Source: Labrys wisconsinensis
GTDB lineage: Bacteria; Pseudomonadota; Alphaproteobacteria; Rhizobiales; Labraceae
Direction: 5' to 3'
Assembly (NCBI RefSeq): GCF_030814995.1
Contig: NZ_JAUSVX010000012.1
Coordinates: 124,001 to 188,000 of the forward strand
DNA length: 64,000 nucleotides
Each line of letters starts with the position of its first letter. The first letter of the stretch is position 1. The notes under the pieces are model-generated. The model searched no databases and was not told the DNA's origin. It saw only the letters and a list, made by a program, of their open reading frames with translations. The position numbers were made by a program, and so were the translations under genes. Positions 8,108 through 17,560 of this stretch are shown piece after piece.

Positions 8108-9339
8108 GGCGTCCTCACGGGCTTCACCGCGCTCCATTGCGTCACCGGCATGGCCGGCTTCCAGCCGTGCATGCCGCCGATGGCGGCGATGCGCTCGACG
8201 GAGAGGCGGATCAGCTCGCCGCCGTGGCGGGCGTACCATTGCGCCAGCAGCGCCTCGGTTTCCAGCGAAACCGCGTTGGCGACCAACCGCCCCCCCGGCT
8301 TCAGCGCCGCCCAGGCCGCCTCGAACACGCCGGCATCGCCGGCGCCGCCGCCGAGGAACACGGCATCGGGCGGCTCCAGGCCGGCAAAGGCCGCCGGCGC
8401 CCGGCCCTGCACCAGGGCGAGACGCGGCACGCCGAGCGCCGCGGCGTTGCGGGCGGCGCGCGCGGCCCGGTCGGGCCGCTCCTCGATGCCGACGGCGCGA
8501 TTGGCGGCATCGCGCAGCAGCCATTCGATGGCGATCGAGCCGGCGCCGAGGCCGACGTCCCAGAGCAGCTCCCCCTTCAGCGGGGCGAGCGAGGACAGGG
8601 TGACGGCGCGGATCTCGCGCTTGGTGAGCTGGCCGTCATGCTCGAACATCGCATCGGGCAGGCCGCTCGCCAGCGGCACAGGCCGGGCGTCGGGGCCGGC
8701 CACCGCCTCGATCGCCAGCAGGTTGAGGGGGTCGATCCCGCCGAGATCGAAGGCGTCGGCACGGGCGCCGCGGATCGCCTCGCGCGGACCGCCGAGCGCT
8801 TCGAGCACGGTGAGGCGCGAGGGGCCGAAGCCCATGGCGACGAGATGCTCGGCGACCTTGGCCGCCGTGCTGCCGTCCCAGGTCAGCGCCAGGATGCGAG
8901 CCCCGGGCTGGACATGGGGGACGATCGCCTCGAAGGGGCGCCCGTGCAGCGAGACCAGGGCGCAGTCCTGCTCGGCCCAGCCGAGCCGGCCGGCGGCGAG
9001 GGCGAAGGCGGAGGGCGCGGGCAGGCACGCGATCTCATCGGCGGGGACGTGGCGCGCCAGCGTGGCGCCGACGCCCCAGAGGAAGGGATCGCCCGAGGCC
9101 AGCACCACGACGCGCCGGCCGCGCCGGGCCTGCAGCAGCGGCACGGCGTCGGTCAGCGGGCTCGGCCAAGTCAGACGCTCGGCTGCCCCGCCCGCGACCA
9201 TGGCGAGGTGACGGGCGCCGCCGACCAGCAGCTCGGCCGCCTCCACCACGGCACGGGCCGCCGGCGAAAGACCGGCGAAGCCGTCCTCGCCGATGCCGAC
9301 GATGGACAGCCAGCGACCGGGATGGTTCAAGGCGGTCAT
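8104..9339 (-). CDS. cobL: Precorrin-6Y C5,15-methyltransferase (decarboxylating)
   Basis: A 411-residue two-domain enzyme. The N-terminal half is a tetrapyrrole methylase (WLSIVGIGEDGFAGLSPAAR; VVVLASGDPFLWGVG). The C-terminal half is a class I methyltransferase/decarboxylase (LLWDVGLGAGSIAIEWLL). This is the normal architecture of CobL, which methylates C5 and C15 and removes the C12 acetate carboxyl. The start chosen has GGAGGG five bases before the ATG. It is the first gene of the leftward cobL-cobE-(cobM) unit and is divergent from cobK with only 92 bases between, so the two share a promoter region. Confidence 0.95.
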   Translation of the reverse strand: MTALNHPGRWLSIVGIGEDGFAGLSPAARAVVEAAELLVGGARHLAMVAGGAAERLTWPSPLTDAVPLLQARRGRRVVVLASGDPFLWGVGATLARHVPADEIACLPAPSAFALAAGRLGWAEQDCALVSLHGRPFEAIVPHVQPGARILALTWDGSTAAKVAEHLVAMGFGPSRLTVLEALGGPREAIRGARADAFDLGGIDPLNLLAIEAVAGPDARPVPLASGLPDAMFEHDGQLTKREIRAVTLSSLAPLKGELLWDVGLGAGSIAIEWLLRDAANRAVGIEERPDRAARAARNAAALGVPRLALVQGRAPAAFAGLEPPDAVFLGGGAGDAGVFEAAWAALKPGGRLVANAVSLETEALLAQWYARHGGELIRLSVERIAAIGGMHGWKPAMPVTQWSAVKPVRTP

Positions 9340-9431
9340 CGCAACCCTCCAAGCAGATTCCCCCGAACCCGCTTGGATCTCAGACTCAGAGCAATCGTGG
9401 CGAAAGCCACGACAAGCGGCTTGGGGCGGCC

Positions 9432-10175
9432 ATGATCCTGATCCTCGGCGGCACGACCGAAGCCTCGGCGCTGGCGCGGCTCCTCGCGGCACGGCCGGAG
9501 ATCCCGGCCCTGCTGTCGCTCGCCGGCCGCACGCGCCAGCCGGCGACGCCGCCGATCGCCCACCGTATCGGCGGCTTCGGCGGCATCGAGGGCCTGACCC
9601 GCTTCCTCGCCGAGCACGGCGTCGCGGCCGTGGTCGATGCGACGCACCCTTTCGCCGATCAGATCTCGGTCCATGCGCTTGCCGCCTGCCGGGAAAACGG
9701 CACGCCGCTGCTCGCCCTGCGCCGCCCGCCCTGGCAGGCCGTCGCCGGCGACCGCTGGACCGAGGTCGCCGATGCCGCCGAAGCGGCACGGGCGCTGGGC
9801 AGCACGCCGCGGCGAGTGTTCCTGACCGTCGGGCGGCTGGAGCTCGACGCCTTCCTCGATGCGCCCCAGCACGACTATCTCGTCCGCACCGTCGACCCGC
9901 CCGACCGCCTGCCGCCGCGGGCGCGGCTGATCCTGGCGCGCGGCCCCTTCGCCGAGGACGACGAACGCCGGCTGCTGGTCGAGGCACGGATCGAGGTGGT
10001 GGCCACCAAGAACTCCGGCGGCAGCGCCACCTACGGCAAGATCGCCGCGGCCCGGGCGCTCGGCCTGCCGGTGGTCCTGATGCGCCGGCCGGAGGCGCCA
10101 GAGGTGCCGGCGGTCGAGACGGCGGAGGCGGCGATGGCGTGGATCGAAGGGGTGGTGGGCGCGCGGCGGCGATAA
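9432..10175 (+). CDS. cobK: Precorrin-6A reductase
   Basis: A 247-residue NADPH-dependent reductase of the CobK/CbiJ family. It begins MILILGGTTEASALARLLA, the dinucleotide-binding loop. It contains VVDATHPFADQIS and ATKNSGGSATYGKI, both strongly conserved in CobK. It reduces precorrin-6A to precorrin-6B. It is the only gene of the main corrin cluster on the plus strand, between leftward cobL and leftward cobJ. Its 3' end faces cobJ across a long inverted-repeat element. Confidence 0.95.
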   Translation: MILILGGTTEASALARLLAARPEIPALLSLAGRTRQPATPPIAHRIGGFGGIEGLTRFLAEHGVAAVVDATHPFADQISVHALAACRENGTPLLALRRPPWQAVAGDRWTEVADAAEAARALGSTPRRVFLTVGRLELDAFLDAPQHDYLVRTVDPPDRLPPRARLILARGPFAEDDERRLLVEARIEVVATKNSGGSATYGKIAAARALGLPVVLMRRPEAPEVPAVETAEAAMAWIEGVVGARRR

Positions 10176-10182
10176 CGGGCGC

Positions 10183-10386
10183 GACGCGAAAGCCTTCTCC
10201 GCGGAGCGGGGAAGGTGACCTTGCGGAGCAAGGTCGGATGGGGTGTGGCGGGCAGATCTGCGGTCGTCGGCAGCGTTGCACAACCGTTGTGCAAGCCGAC
10301 CACAGGTCTTGACCTGCCCGCCACACCCCATCCGTCGCCACTGCGTGGCGCCACCTTCCCCGCTTCGCGGAGAAGGCTTTCGCGTC
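10183..10386. repeat. Long inverted-repeat element (~204 bp), copy A
   Basis: The ends form long arms: the first ~35 bases from 10183 match the reverse complement of the last ~35 with one mismatch, starting GACGCGAAAGCCTTCTCC. Inner arms GGATGGGGTGTGGCGGGCA and its complement pair further in. The whole element could fold into one hairpin and may stop transcription from both cobK and cobJ. A related element lies at 27313-27520. Confidence 0.8.
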
Positions 10387-10393
10387 GCGTCCG

Positions 10394-11155
10394 TCACGCC
10401 CCCTCCTCCCAGCGCCGCGGCGTGTACACCCACGCCTCGCCCTCCGGCCGCTCGATCACCCGCGTCGCGGCCGAGCCGATGATCACCAGCGTGCGCATGT
10501 CGACCTCGCGCGGATCGACCGCGGCGAGGCTGGTGCGGATGATTGTCTCGTCCGGCCGGCCGACCGCCTTGGCCAGGATCACCAGGCGCTCGCCGACCGC
10601 CGACCGCAAAGCCTCGAAGGCCCGCCCGATCTGGTCCGGCCGCGCCTTGGAGGCGGGATTGTAGAGCGCGATGACCAAATCCGCCGCCGCCGCCGCGACG
10701 AGGCGCTTCTCGACGACCGCCCAGGGCTTGAGGTTGTCGGAGAGCGAGATGGCGCAGAAATCATGGCCGAGCGGCGCGCCGAGCCGGGCCGCGGCGGCGA
10801 GCATGGCGGTGATGCCGGGGGCGACGAGGATGTCGAGCCCGCGCCAGGCCGGCGGCCCGGCCTCGACCGCCTCGAATACGGCCGCGGCCATGGCGAAGAC
10901 GCCGGGATCGCCGCCCGAGACCACGGCGACGCGGGCGCCGGCCTCGGCCAGCTCCAGGGCGTGGCGGGCGCGGTCGAGCTCGACGCGGTTGTCGGAGGCG
11001 TGGCGGCGGGCGGCGGACGGCGGCACGCGGTCGACATAGGGACCATAGCCGACGATGTCGGTCGCCTCGGCCAGCAGCGCCTGCGCCTCGGCGGTCAACC
11101 AGCGCTCAGGCCCGGGACCGAGCCCGACCACCATCAGGCGCCCGGCCGGCGTCAC
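10394..11155 (-). CDS. cobJ: Precorrin-3B C17-methyltransferase
   Basis: A 253-residue tetrapyrrole methylase. Family motifs are MVVGLGPGPERWLTAEA near the start, YGPYVDRVPPS, VVSGGDPGVFAMAAAVFE and ISLSDNLKPWAVVEKR, all typical of CobJ, the ring-contracting methyltransferase. The GTG start at 11155 overlaps the cobI stop in a GTGA arrangement and gives the usual length; an ATG at 11134 is the alternative. It is the last gene of the cobN-cobG-cobH-cobI-cobJ chain. Confidence 0.95.
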   Translation of the reverse strand: MTPAGRLMVVGLGPGPERWLTAEAQALLAEATDIVGYGPYVDRVPPSAARRHASDNRVELDRARHALELAEAGARVAVVSGGDPGVFAMAAAVFEAVEAGPPAWRGLDILVAPGITAMLAAAARLGAPLGHDFCAISLSDNLKPWAVVEKRLVAAAAADLVIALYNPASKARPDQIGRAFEALRSAVGERLVILAKAVGRPDETIIRTSLAAVDPREVDMRTLVIIGSAATRVIERPEGEAWVYTPRRWEEGA

Positions 11156-11883
11156 AGGCTGCGTCCCCGGCCGGGGACCAGGATCATGGCGAAATAGGGG
11201 GCGCCCTCGTAGCCGGCCGGCGGCAGCGGCAGCACCTTCTCGCCGGCCATGGTGCCGCGCTCGACATAGACGGCGCGCTCGGCCAGGCCCAGCTCCTCCA
11301 GCACGGCGCGGGTCTTGGAGAAGTGCCGGCCGAGCTTCATGATCACGGCCGCGTCGACGCGGGCGAGGTGCTCGCGCAGCGCCGCGGCGGGCAGCGTCGC
11401 CGGCAGCACGGCGAGCACGTCGTCGCCATAGGCGATCGGCGTGCGGGCGCGGGTCCAGCAGCCGGCCATGCCGGAGACGCCGGCCACCACCTCGGTCTCG
11501 TAGTCGGCGGCGAGGCGGTGGAACACCGGCATGAAGGAGCCGTAGAAGAAGGGATCGCCCTCCGACACCACAACCACGTCGCGCCCGGCGTCGAGGTGCA
11601 CGGCAAGGCGCGCCGCCGCGGCGTCGTAGAAGCCGGACAGCGCGGCATGGTAGGCGGCGCCGTCCGCCGGCGCCTCGGTGGTCATGGGATAGGCGAGCTC
11701 CTCCTCGATCACGCCCTCGGCCAGAAAGCCCTCGACGATGGCCCGGCCATGGCCGCGCTGGCCCTGCTTGCAGAAATAGGCCAGCACCGGCGCCGCCTTG
11801 ACGAGGCGCGCGGCCTTGAGGGTCATCAGCTCCGGGTCGCCCGGGCCGACGCCGACGCCGTAGAGGCGGCCCCTGGCGCTCAT
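11152..11883 (-). CDS. cobI: Precorrin-2 C20-methyltransferase
   Basis: A 243-residue SAM-dependent methyltransferase. It starts [26 protein letters not shown], which is diagnostic of CobI/CbiL in its first 25 residues. [19 protein letters not shown] and [11 protein letters not shown] are the next conserved loops. It makes precorrin-3A from precorrin-2. Its ATG overlaps the cobH stop by four bases and its stop overlaps the cobJ GTG by four, so the three are coupled. Confidence 0.95.
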   Translation of the reverse strand: MSARGRLYGVGVGPGDPELMTLKAARLVKAAPVLAYFCKQGQRGHGRAIVEGFLAEGVIEEELAYPMTTEAPADGAAYHAALSGFYDAAAARLAVHLDAGRDVVVVSEGDPFFYGSFMPVFHRLAADYETEVVAGVSGMAGCWTRARTPIAYGDDVLAVLPATLPAAALREHLARVDAAVIMKLGRHFSKTRAVLEELGLAERAVYVERGTMAGEKVLPLPPAGYEGAPYFAMILVPGRGRSL

Positions 11884-12509
11884 TCGACCTCGCTCGCCAG
11901 GGCATTGACCGCGGCGGCGGTCATGGCGCTGCCGCCCTTGCGCCCGCGCACGATCAGCCAGGGCACCGCGTTCCAGGCGGCCAGCGCCTCCTTCGATTCG
12001 GCGGCGCCGACGAAGCCGACGGGCACGCCGACGATGGCGGCCGGCTTCGGCGCGCCGGCGTCGATCATGTCCATCAGGTGGAACAGCGCGGTCGGCGCAT
12101 TGCCGATGGCGACCACCGCGCCGGCCAGCCGCTCGCGCCAGAGCTCCAGGGCGGCGGCGGTGCGGGTGTTGCCGATCTCGGCGGCGAGCGCCAGCGTACT
12201 GGGATCGTCCAGCGTGCACACCACCGCATTGTCCGCCGGCAGGCGGGCGCGGGTGACGCCGTTCGCCACCATCTTGGCGTCGCACAGGACCGGGGCGCCG
12301 GCGCGAAGGGCGGCGCGGGCGGCGGCGACGAAGCCCGGCGCCATGGCGATGTCGGCGGCGACCTCGACCATGCCGCAGGCATGGATCAGGCGCACCGCCA
12401 CCTGCGCCTCGTCGGGTGCGAAGCGCGCGAGATCCGCCTCGGCGCGGATGATGGCGAAGGAGCGGCGATAGATCTCGGCGCCGTCGCGGATATAGTCACG
12501 GTCTGGCAT
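11880..12509 (-). CDS. cobH: Precorrin-8X methylmutase
   Basis: A 209-residue enzyme of the CobH/CbiC family. It contains [17 protein letters not shown] with the conserved catalytic His, [12 protein letters not shown], and the glycine-rich [17 protein letters not shown]. It moves the C11 methyl to C12 to give hydrogenobyrinic acid. The start codon lies inside the end of cobG (14-base overlap). The family length is about 210 residues, so the gene is complete. Confidence 0.95.
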   Translation of the reverse strand: MPDRDYIRDGAEIYRRSFAIIRAEADLARFAPDEAQVAVRLIHACGMVEVAADIAMAPGFVAAARAALRAGAPVLCDAKMVANGVTRARLPADNAVVCTLDDPSTLALAAEIGNTRTAAALELWRERLAGAVVAIGNAPTALFHLMDMIDAGAPKPAAIVGVPVGFVGAAESKEALAAWNAVPWLIVRGRKGGSAMTAAAVNALASEVE

Positions 12510-13905
12510 GGGTCTTCGGGCTTCCGGACGGGATCTCGCTCGGGTCGAGCGCAGCAAGACGGGCGGCCATGTCGGGCACCGACATCGGCGGGGTGGCGCT
12601 GGGTGCCATGGCGTCGGCCTGGAAGGCAAGTCCGTAGCGCCCGCCCTGGGCGACGAGGGTCAGCGTCGCCGGAGCTCGGCGAGCGCAGCCCTTCGGACAG
12701 CCGGAGACATGGACGGAGATGCCGCCACGGGCGAGGAGCGGCGCCAAGGCCTCGGCGAACCGCACCGCATCGCGCTGGGCCGCGCCCTCCCCCGAGGCGC
12801 AGGCCGGGCTGCCCGGACAGGCGGCGACGGCGAGGCGGGGATCGGCGGGATCGACGACCAGGCCGAGGGCGGCAATGCGTTCGGCCAGGGCCGGGGCAGC
12901 CGCCGCCGGGACGGGGGCGAGCAGGATCGCGCGCCAAGGGGAGAGACGCAGACCGCAGCCGTGCTCGGCCGCGAGGGCGGCGAGGCCGTCGAGCTGGTCG
13001 GCGGTCAGGCGACCGAAGGGGGCGGCGGCGGCGAAGAGGCCTGTCGACGCACCGCCGGCGAAGGGGACGTAGCCGGCCGGACCCTCACCCCTGCCCCTCT
13101 CCCGGCCGGGAGAGGGGCAGGGGTGAGGGTCTAGGCTTTTCGGCAATCGGGCGCCGCCTTCGTCGCCCGCACCAATATCGGCCTGCGCCTCGTCCGGAAC
13201 CGTGCAGGCCCTCACCCCTGCCCCTCTCCCGGCCGGGAGAGGGGGGACGCGCACGGCAACCGCGGCCGCGCCCAGCCGGGCCACCACCTCGCGGAAGCGC
13301 CGTTCCTCGCCCACGCGCAGCGCCAGGAAGGCCTTCGCCAGCGCCGTTGCGGCGGCAACGAGCCCGTCGGCCGCGACCGTTCCGATCGCCGCCCCACCCG
13401 CTTCGACGCTGAAGCGATCCCTGCCCATCGCCGCGAACCGCACGTCCGCGTCGACCCCATCGAGCGGCAGCGTGCCGCCGCCGTCGATCAGGAACAGGAC
13501 CTTTGCCGGCAGCGCATGCAGCGCGGGATCGGCGACCAGCGCCTTCTCCAGCGCAAGGGCGAGCGGCCCGACGTCGATCGCCTCCGCCGGGTCGAGCCCG
13601 GCAAGCGGGCTCGCCAGCACGTTGCGCACGGTCTCGCCGGCAGCATCGGCATCGAGCAGGCCGAGGGCGGCGAGGCGTGCCTGCAGCAGGCCGAGCGTTT
13701 CGTCCGTGACGCCGCGCAGCTGCAGGTTGGCCCGGCCGGAGAGGTCGAGCAGGCCGTTGCCGAAGGCCCGCGCGGCACCGGCCAGCGCCTGGGCCAGCCC
13801 GGGCGGCACCACGCCGGCGGTGATGCGCACGCGCACGAGCAGGCCGTCGCCCGTGCGCATCGGGCGCAGGGCGCCCGGACACCAGCCGCGGCGGCGCGCG
13901 CTCAC
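12496..13905 (-). CDS. cobG: Precorrin-3B synthase with palindromic-element insertion
   Basis: A 469-residue monooxygenase related to sulfite/nitrite reductases, which makes precorrin-3B using oxygen. The GTG start overlaps the cobN stop (GTGA) and gives the family-like [23 protein letters not shown] pattern. The iron-sulfur ligands lie in [13 protein letters not shown] and [11 protein letters not shown]. Residues about 220-275 have no counterpart in the family plan. They are encoded by one complete and one half copy of a GC-rich palindrome plus 78 bases between them, and give low-complexity Pro/Gly/Arg protein. The frame is kept, so the enzyme may still work, with the insert between the two ferredoxin-like/sirohaem domains. 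Confidence 0.9.
   Translation of the reverse strand: MSARRRGWCPGALRPMRTGDGLLVRVRITAGVVPPGLAQALAGAARAFGNGLLDLSGRANLQLRGVTDETLGLLQARLAALGLLDADAAGETVRNVLASPLAGLDPAEAIDVGPLALALEKALVADPALHALPAKVLFLIDGGGTLPLDGVDADVRFAAMGRDRFSVEAGGAAIGTVAADGLVAAATALAKAFLALRVGEERRFREVVARLGAAAVAVRVPPLPAGRGAGVRACTVPDEAQADIGAGDEGGARLPKSLDPHPCPSPGRERGRGEGPAGYVPFAGGASTGLFAAAAPFGRLTADQLDGLAALAAEHGCGLRLSPWRAILLAPVPAAAAPALAERIAALGLVVDPADPRLAVAACPGSPACASGEGAAQRDAVRFAEALAPLLARGGISVHVSGCPKGCARRAPATLTLVAQGGRYGLAFQADAMAPSATPPMSVPDMAARLAALDPSEIPSGSPKTHARP
13081..13130. repeat. Perfect 50-bp palindrome inside cobG
   Basis: The two 25-base arms meet at 13105/13106 (CCCGG|CCGGG) and are exact reverse complements. The left arm begins ACCCTCACCCCTGCCCC. 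It lies within the coding frame of cobG and is translated. Confidence 0.9.
13209..13244. repeat. Half copy of the cobG palindrome
   Basis: It repeats 24 bases of the left arm of the element at 13081-13130, then keeps only 12 bases of the right arm. It also sits inside cobG in frame. The two copies are 78 bases apart and bracket an extra protein segment. Confidence 0.85.
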
Positions 13906-16900
13906 GGCGCCGCCTCCGCCGTGTCGAGCAGCCGGGCGGCGGCGTTGCGGCGCGGCCGCCACAGGCCGCGGCGCAGGGCCTCGGCCAGCCGCGCCCGGAT
14001 GGCGCGCGCCGCGCCGGGATTGGCGGCATCGAGGAAGGCGGCGACGGCGTCGTCCTCGACATAGGCGGCGTGGATGCGATCGAAGGCGGCGTCGGTGACC
14101 ACGCCGGCCGTGGCGGCGAAGGCGAACAGGCTGTCGACGGCGTTGGCGAGCTCGGCTGCGCCGGCGAAGCCGTGGCGCATCATGCCGGCGATCCAGCGCG
14201 GATTGGCGGCGCGGCCATGGACGATGCGCGCCACCTCCTCGGCCAGGCTGCGCAGCTTCGGCGCCTCCGGGTCGGTGAGATCGGCGTGGTAGAGCGCCGC
14301 CTTGGCGCCCAGCGCCGCCAGCGCCGCGCCGAAGCCGCCCTGGAAGGCGGCGAAGGTGACGTCGTCGAGAATGTCGATCTCGGCATGGTCCTGGCCGTGG
14401 AGATGGGCGTCGGCCGACGCCACCCGGCCGGCAAAGGCCTCACGCGCCTCGCTCCCCTCCAGCCCGGCGCCATAGGCATAGCCGCCGGCGGTAAGATAGT
14501 CCTCGCCGAGATCGGCGCGGCTCTGCCAGGCGCCGCGGGCGAGGCGGTCGGCGATGCCGGCGCCATAGGCGGCCGGGGCAGCGCCGAAGATGCGCAGCGG
14601 CCGCGCCTCGCCGGCACGGCGGGCGGCGGCGAGCGGGTTCCAGTCCCCGTCCTCGTCGAGGGCGGCGACGGCCCGCACCGCCTCGTCGATCAGGGCGATC
14701 TGGCCGGCGAAGACGTCGCGGAACAGGCCGGAGATGCGCAGCGTCACGTCGATCCGCGGCCGGTCGAGCCGGGCGAGCGGCAGCACCTCGAAGCCGCCGA
14801 CGCGGTTGGAGGCATCGTCCCAGACCGGCGCGACGCCGAGGAGCGCGAGGGCCTGGGCGATGTCGTCGCCGCCGGTGCGCATGGTGGCCGAGCCCCAGAG
14901 GTCCATGACGATGCGGCGCGGGTGCTGGCCGAAATCCTGGAGGTAGCGGCGCACCAGCTCGCCCGCGGCTCGGGCGCCGATCGCCGCGGCGGCGCGGGTC
15001 GGCACGGCGCGGGGATCGAGCGTGGTGAGGTTGCGCCCGGTGGGCAGCACGTCGGCGCGCCCGCGCGTCGGCGCCCCGGCCGGGCCGGGCGGCACGAAGC
15101 GCCCGTCGAGGCCAGCAAGCAGGCCGACCATCTCCGCCTCGCCCGTCGCATCCAGCGCGGCGGCAAGGGCCGGGCGGCGGTCCTCGCCGCTGGTGCGGGC
15201 GAGCGCGTCGAGGAGCAGGCCGTGCTCGGGCGGCGAGCGGCCGAAGACGTGCAGGCCGTCGCGGATCTGCAGCTCCTTGACGTCGCAGAGGAAGGCGTCG
15301 AGCCGGGCGAGCGTCTCCTCCTCGCCGGTGCCGGGGGCAATGCCGCATTCGGCGGCGAGGCCGCCGTCCTGGGCGATCTCGACGATCTCCTTGCGCAGAT
15401 GCGCCATGCGGCGGCGATCGAGCCCGTCGGCGCCGGCATATTCGTCGATCAGCCGCTCCACCGCCTCGGCCGTGCCGGTGAGGCCGGCGGCGGCGAGCGG
15501 CGGCGTCATGTGGCCGATCGCGACCGCGCCGAGCCGGCGCTTGGCCTGCGCCGCCTCGCCGGGATTGTTGACGATGAAGGGATAGAGCACCGGCACCGGC
15601 CCGAGCGCCACCTCGGGGAAGCAGGCCTCCGACAGGGCCGCCGCCTTGCCCGGCAGCCATTCCAGCGTGCCGTGCGTGCCGAGATGGATCAGGGCGTCGA
15701 GGCGCAGGCGCTCGCGCAACCAGAGGTAGAAGGCGAGATAGGCGTGCCGCGGCGGCCGGTCGGGCGAATGGTGGTCGGCCTTGCGGTCGAGGGCGCCGCC
15801 ACGATCGGGCTGCACGGCGACGGCGACATGGCCGCAGGCGCGCACGGCGAAGCGGAAGGCGCCGTCCCGGCAGGCGATATCCTCCGCCGGATCACCCCAG
15901 GCCGCGGCAAGGGCGGCGCGGACGGAATCGGGCCGGCCCGCCAGCCAGGCGCGGTAGGCTTCGAGCTCGAGGCCGGCCTCCGAGGCCTCGGCGCCGTCGA
16001 GCGCCCGCATCAGCGCCTCGCCGTCCGCCGGCCGGTCCGACACCGCATAGCCCTCGGCGGCGAGACGATCGAGGATGGCGAGGGTCGAAGCCGGCGCGTC
16101 GAGGCCGACGGCATGGGCGGCGCGGCCCTCCGCCCCGGGATAGTTGGAGAGGATCAGCGCCAGACGGCGCTCGCCGCGCGGCGTGGCGGCGAGGCGGGCC
16201 CAGGCGGCGGCCTTGTCGGCGACGGCGGCGATGCGCCCGGGATGCGGCGCGTGCACGGTGCGGACGATGCCGCCCTCCTCGACCTCCGCCTTGAACGAGA
16301 TCGCCCCGGCGAGCAGCCGGCCGTCGAGCTCGGGCAGGGCGACATGCATGGCAAGGTCGGTGGCGCCGAGGCCGCGGACCGAGGCGGCCCAGGCCTCCTC
16401 GGAGGAAGCCGCGGTGACGACCTGCAGCACCGGGCAGCCGGCGGCGTCGAGGGCGGCGCCGCCGTCGTCGCGCCGGGCGGAGAAGGCGGTGGCGTTGAGG
16501 ACGACGGCAGGGCGGAGGCGGGCGAGCTGCCGCTCGATCCAGAGCGCCGTCGTCGCGTCCTTCAGCGAGCCGACGAACAGCGCGGTGACGGCCAGCCCGC
16601 GCGCGCCCAGCGCCCGCGCCAGGGCGTCGATCGGCGCGGTGTCGGCGGCGAGCAGGATCGAGCGGTAGAAGACGATGACGGCCCCGGACGCGCCGACCGG
16701 CGCCGCGCCTTGCCGATCGGGCAGGTCGTAGACCCCGTATCGCGGCAGCGCGGCGGGCGGCAGCGCCTCGCCGCGCTCCAGGCCGCCGAGCCGGGCGATG
16801 TGGCGGAGCGAAGCCTGCGCATTGCCCCGGCCGCCCTCGCGCCAACAGGCCGCCAGGCGGTCGAGATCGGCGGGCGGAACCGTGGAGAGCTCGACCAGCC

Positions 16901-17249
16901 TCGGGTCGGCCCGCTCGTCGCCCGGCACCAGCGCCAGGGCGATACCGTGCCGGCGCGCCAGGGCGCCGAGCTCCTCGGCACCGTAGCGCCAATAGTCGAC
17001 CCCGCCGAGCAGGCGCACCAGGATGGCCCGGGCATGGCGGCAGACGCCGTCGAGATAGAGGTCGACCGACAGGGGATGGCGCAGCCTGGCGAGCGGGGCG
17101 ACGCGCAGGCCCTCGACGCCGGACAGGGTCGCGAGCGCCAGGTCGCTGTCGGTGAAGGACAGGAAGACCACGTCGCCCGGCGTCTGACCGAGATCGACCG
17201 CCGCCTCGGCGGTGTCGAGCGAGCGCTTGTCCTGCGGGAGGAGGTGCAT
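13902..17249 (-). CDS. cobN: Cobaltochelatase subunit CobN
   Basis: A 1115-residue large chelatase subunit that, with CobS and CobT and ATP, inserts cobalt into hydrogenobyrinic acid a,c-diamide. Family signatures seen are LILSNYPGAEGRAAHAVGLD, ALIHLGTHGTLEWLPGK, PFIVNNPGEAAQAKRRL, and RIVMDLWGSATMRTGGDDIAQAL in the C-terminal third. It is shorter than the ~1270-residue Pseudomonas denitrificans protein, but no conserved block appears missing. The start MHLLPQDKRSLDTAEAA is family-like. cobS and cobT are not in this window. Confidence 0.95.
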   Translation of the reverse strand: MHLLPQDKRSLDTAEAAVDLGQTPGDVVFLSFTDSDLALATLSGVEGLRVAPLARLRHPLSVDLYLDGVCRHARAILVRLLGGVDYWRYGAEELGALARRHGIALALVPGDERADPRLVELSTVPPADLDRLAACWREGGRGNAQASLRHIARLGGLERGEALPPAALPRYGVYDLPDRQGAAPVGASGAVIVFYRSILLAADTAPIDALARALGARGLAVTALFVGSLKDATTALWIERQLARLRPAVVLNATAFSARRDDGGAALDAAGCPVLQVVTAASSEEAWAASVRGLGATDLAMHVALPELDGRLLAGAISFKAEVEEGGIVRTVHAPHPGRIAAVADKAAAWARLAATPRGERRLALILSNYPGAEGRAAHAVGLDAPASTLAILDRLAAEGYAVSDRPADGEALMRALDGAEASEAGLELEAYRAWLAGRPDSVRAALAAAWGDPAEDIACRDGAFRFAVRACGHVAVAVQPDRGGALDRKADHHSPDRPPRHAYLAFYLWLRERLRLDALIHLGTHGTLEWLPGKAAALSEACFPEVALGPVPVLYPFIVNNPGEAAQAKRRLGAVAIGHMTPPLAAAGLTGTAEAVERLIDEYAGADGLDRRRMAHLRKEIVEIAQDGGLAAECGIAPGTGEEETLARLDAFLCDVKELQIRDGLHVFGRSPPEHGLLLDALARTSGEDRRPALAAALDATGEAEMVGLLAGLDGRFVPPGPAGAPTRGRADVLPTGRNLTTLDPRAVPTRAAAAIGARAAGELVRRYLQDFGQHPRRIVMDLWGSATMRTGGDDIAQALALLGVAPVWDDASNRVGGFEVLPLARLDRPRIDVTLRISGLFRDVFAGQIALIDEAVRAVAALDEDGDWNPLAAARRAGEARPLRIFGAAPAAYGAGIADRLARGAWQSRADLGEDYLTAGGYAYGAGLEGSEAREAFAGRVASADAHLHGQDHAEIDILDDVTFAAFQGGFGAALAALGAKAALYHADLTDPEAPKLRSLAEEVARIVHGRAANPRWIAGMMRHGFAGAAELANAVDSLFAFAATAGVVTDAAFDRIHAAYVEDDAVAAFLDAANPGAARAIRARLAEALRRGLWRPRRNAAARLLDTAEAAP

Positions 17250-17560
17250 GGGCTAGCCGGCCGGAACCGGCCGGCGTGCGCATGCGCGCAGGGCGCGACG
17301 CCGGCCATTCCCCTCCCCCTTGTGGGGAGGGGTGAGGGGTGGGGGTCCATCAGGAAAGAACGCGGCGCTCGATGCAAGGCGCCCAGTGGCATCGGGCGCG
17401 ATCCGTTCTGCACGACCCCCACCCCTCACCCCTCCCCACAAGGGGGAGGGGAGCGGCTGGCGTGGCGGGAGAGCGGCGACCGGCGCGCTGACACCCGTCG
17501 GCCATGCGTTGCGCCGTTGCATGCAGCCTGGCTGCCCTCTCAGCCCCATCCGTGCGCTCC
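17250..17560. other. Gap between cobW and cobN
   Basis: This 311-base interval has no gene. Its main content is the large inverted repeat at 17310-17451. I see no clear promoter for cobN in the remaining ~55 bases next to its start. Confidence 0.7.
17310..17451. repeat. 142-bp hairpin element with perfect 38-bp arms
   Basis: The arms 17310-17347 and 17414-17451 are exact reverse complements, beginning CCCCTCCCCCTTGTGGGG. The 66-base centre also has short matching stretches (GAACG / CGTTC). It would form a very stable RNA hairpin between cobW and cobN and may end or weaken transcription coming from the riboswitch. Confidence 0.9.
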
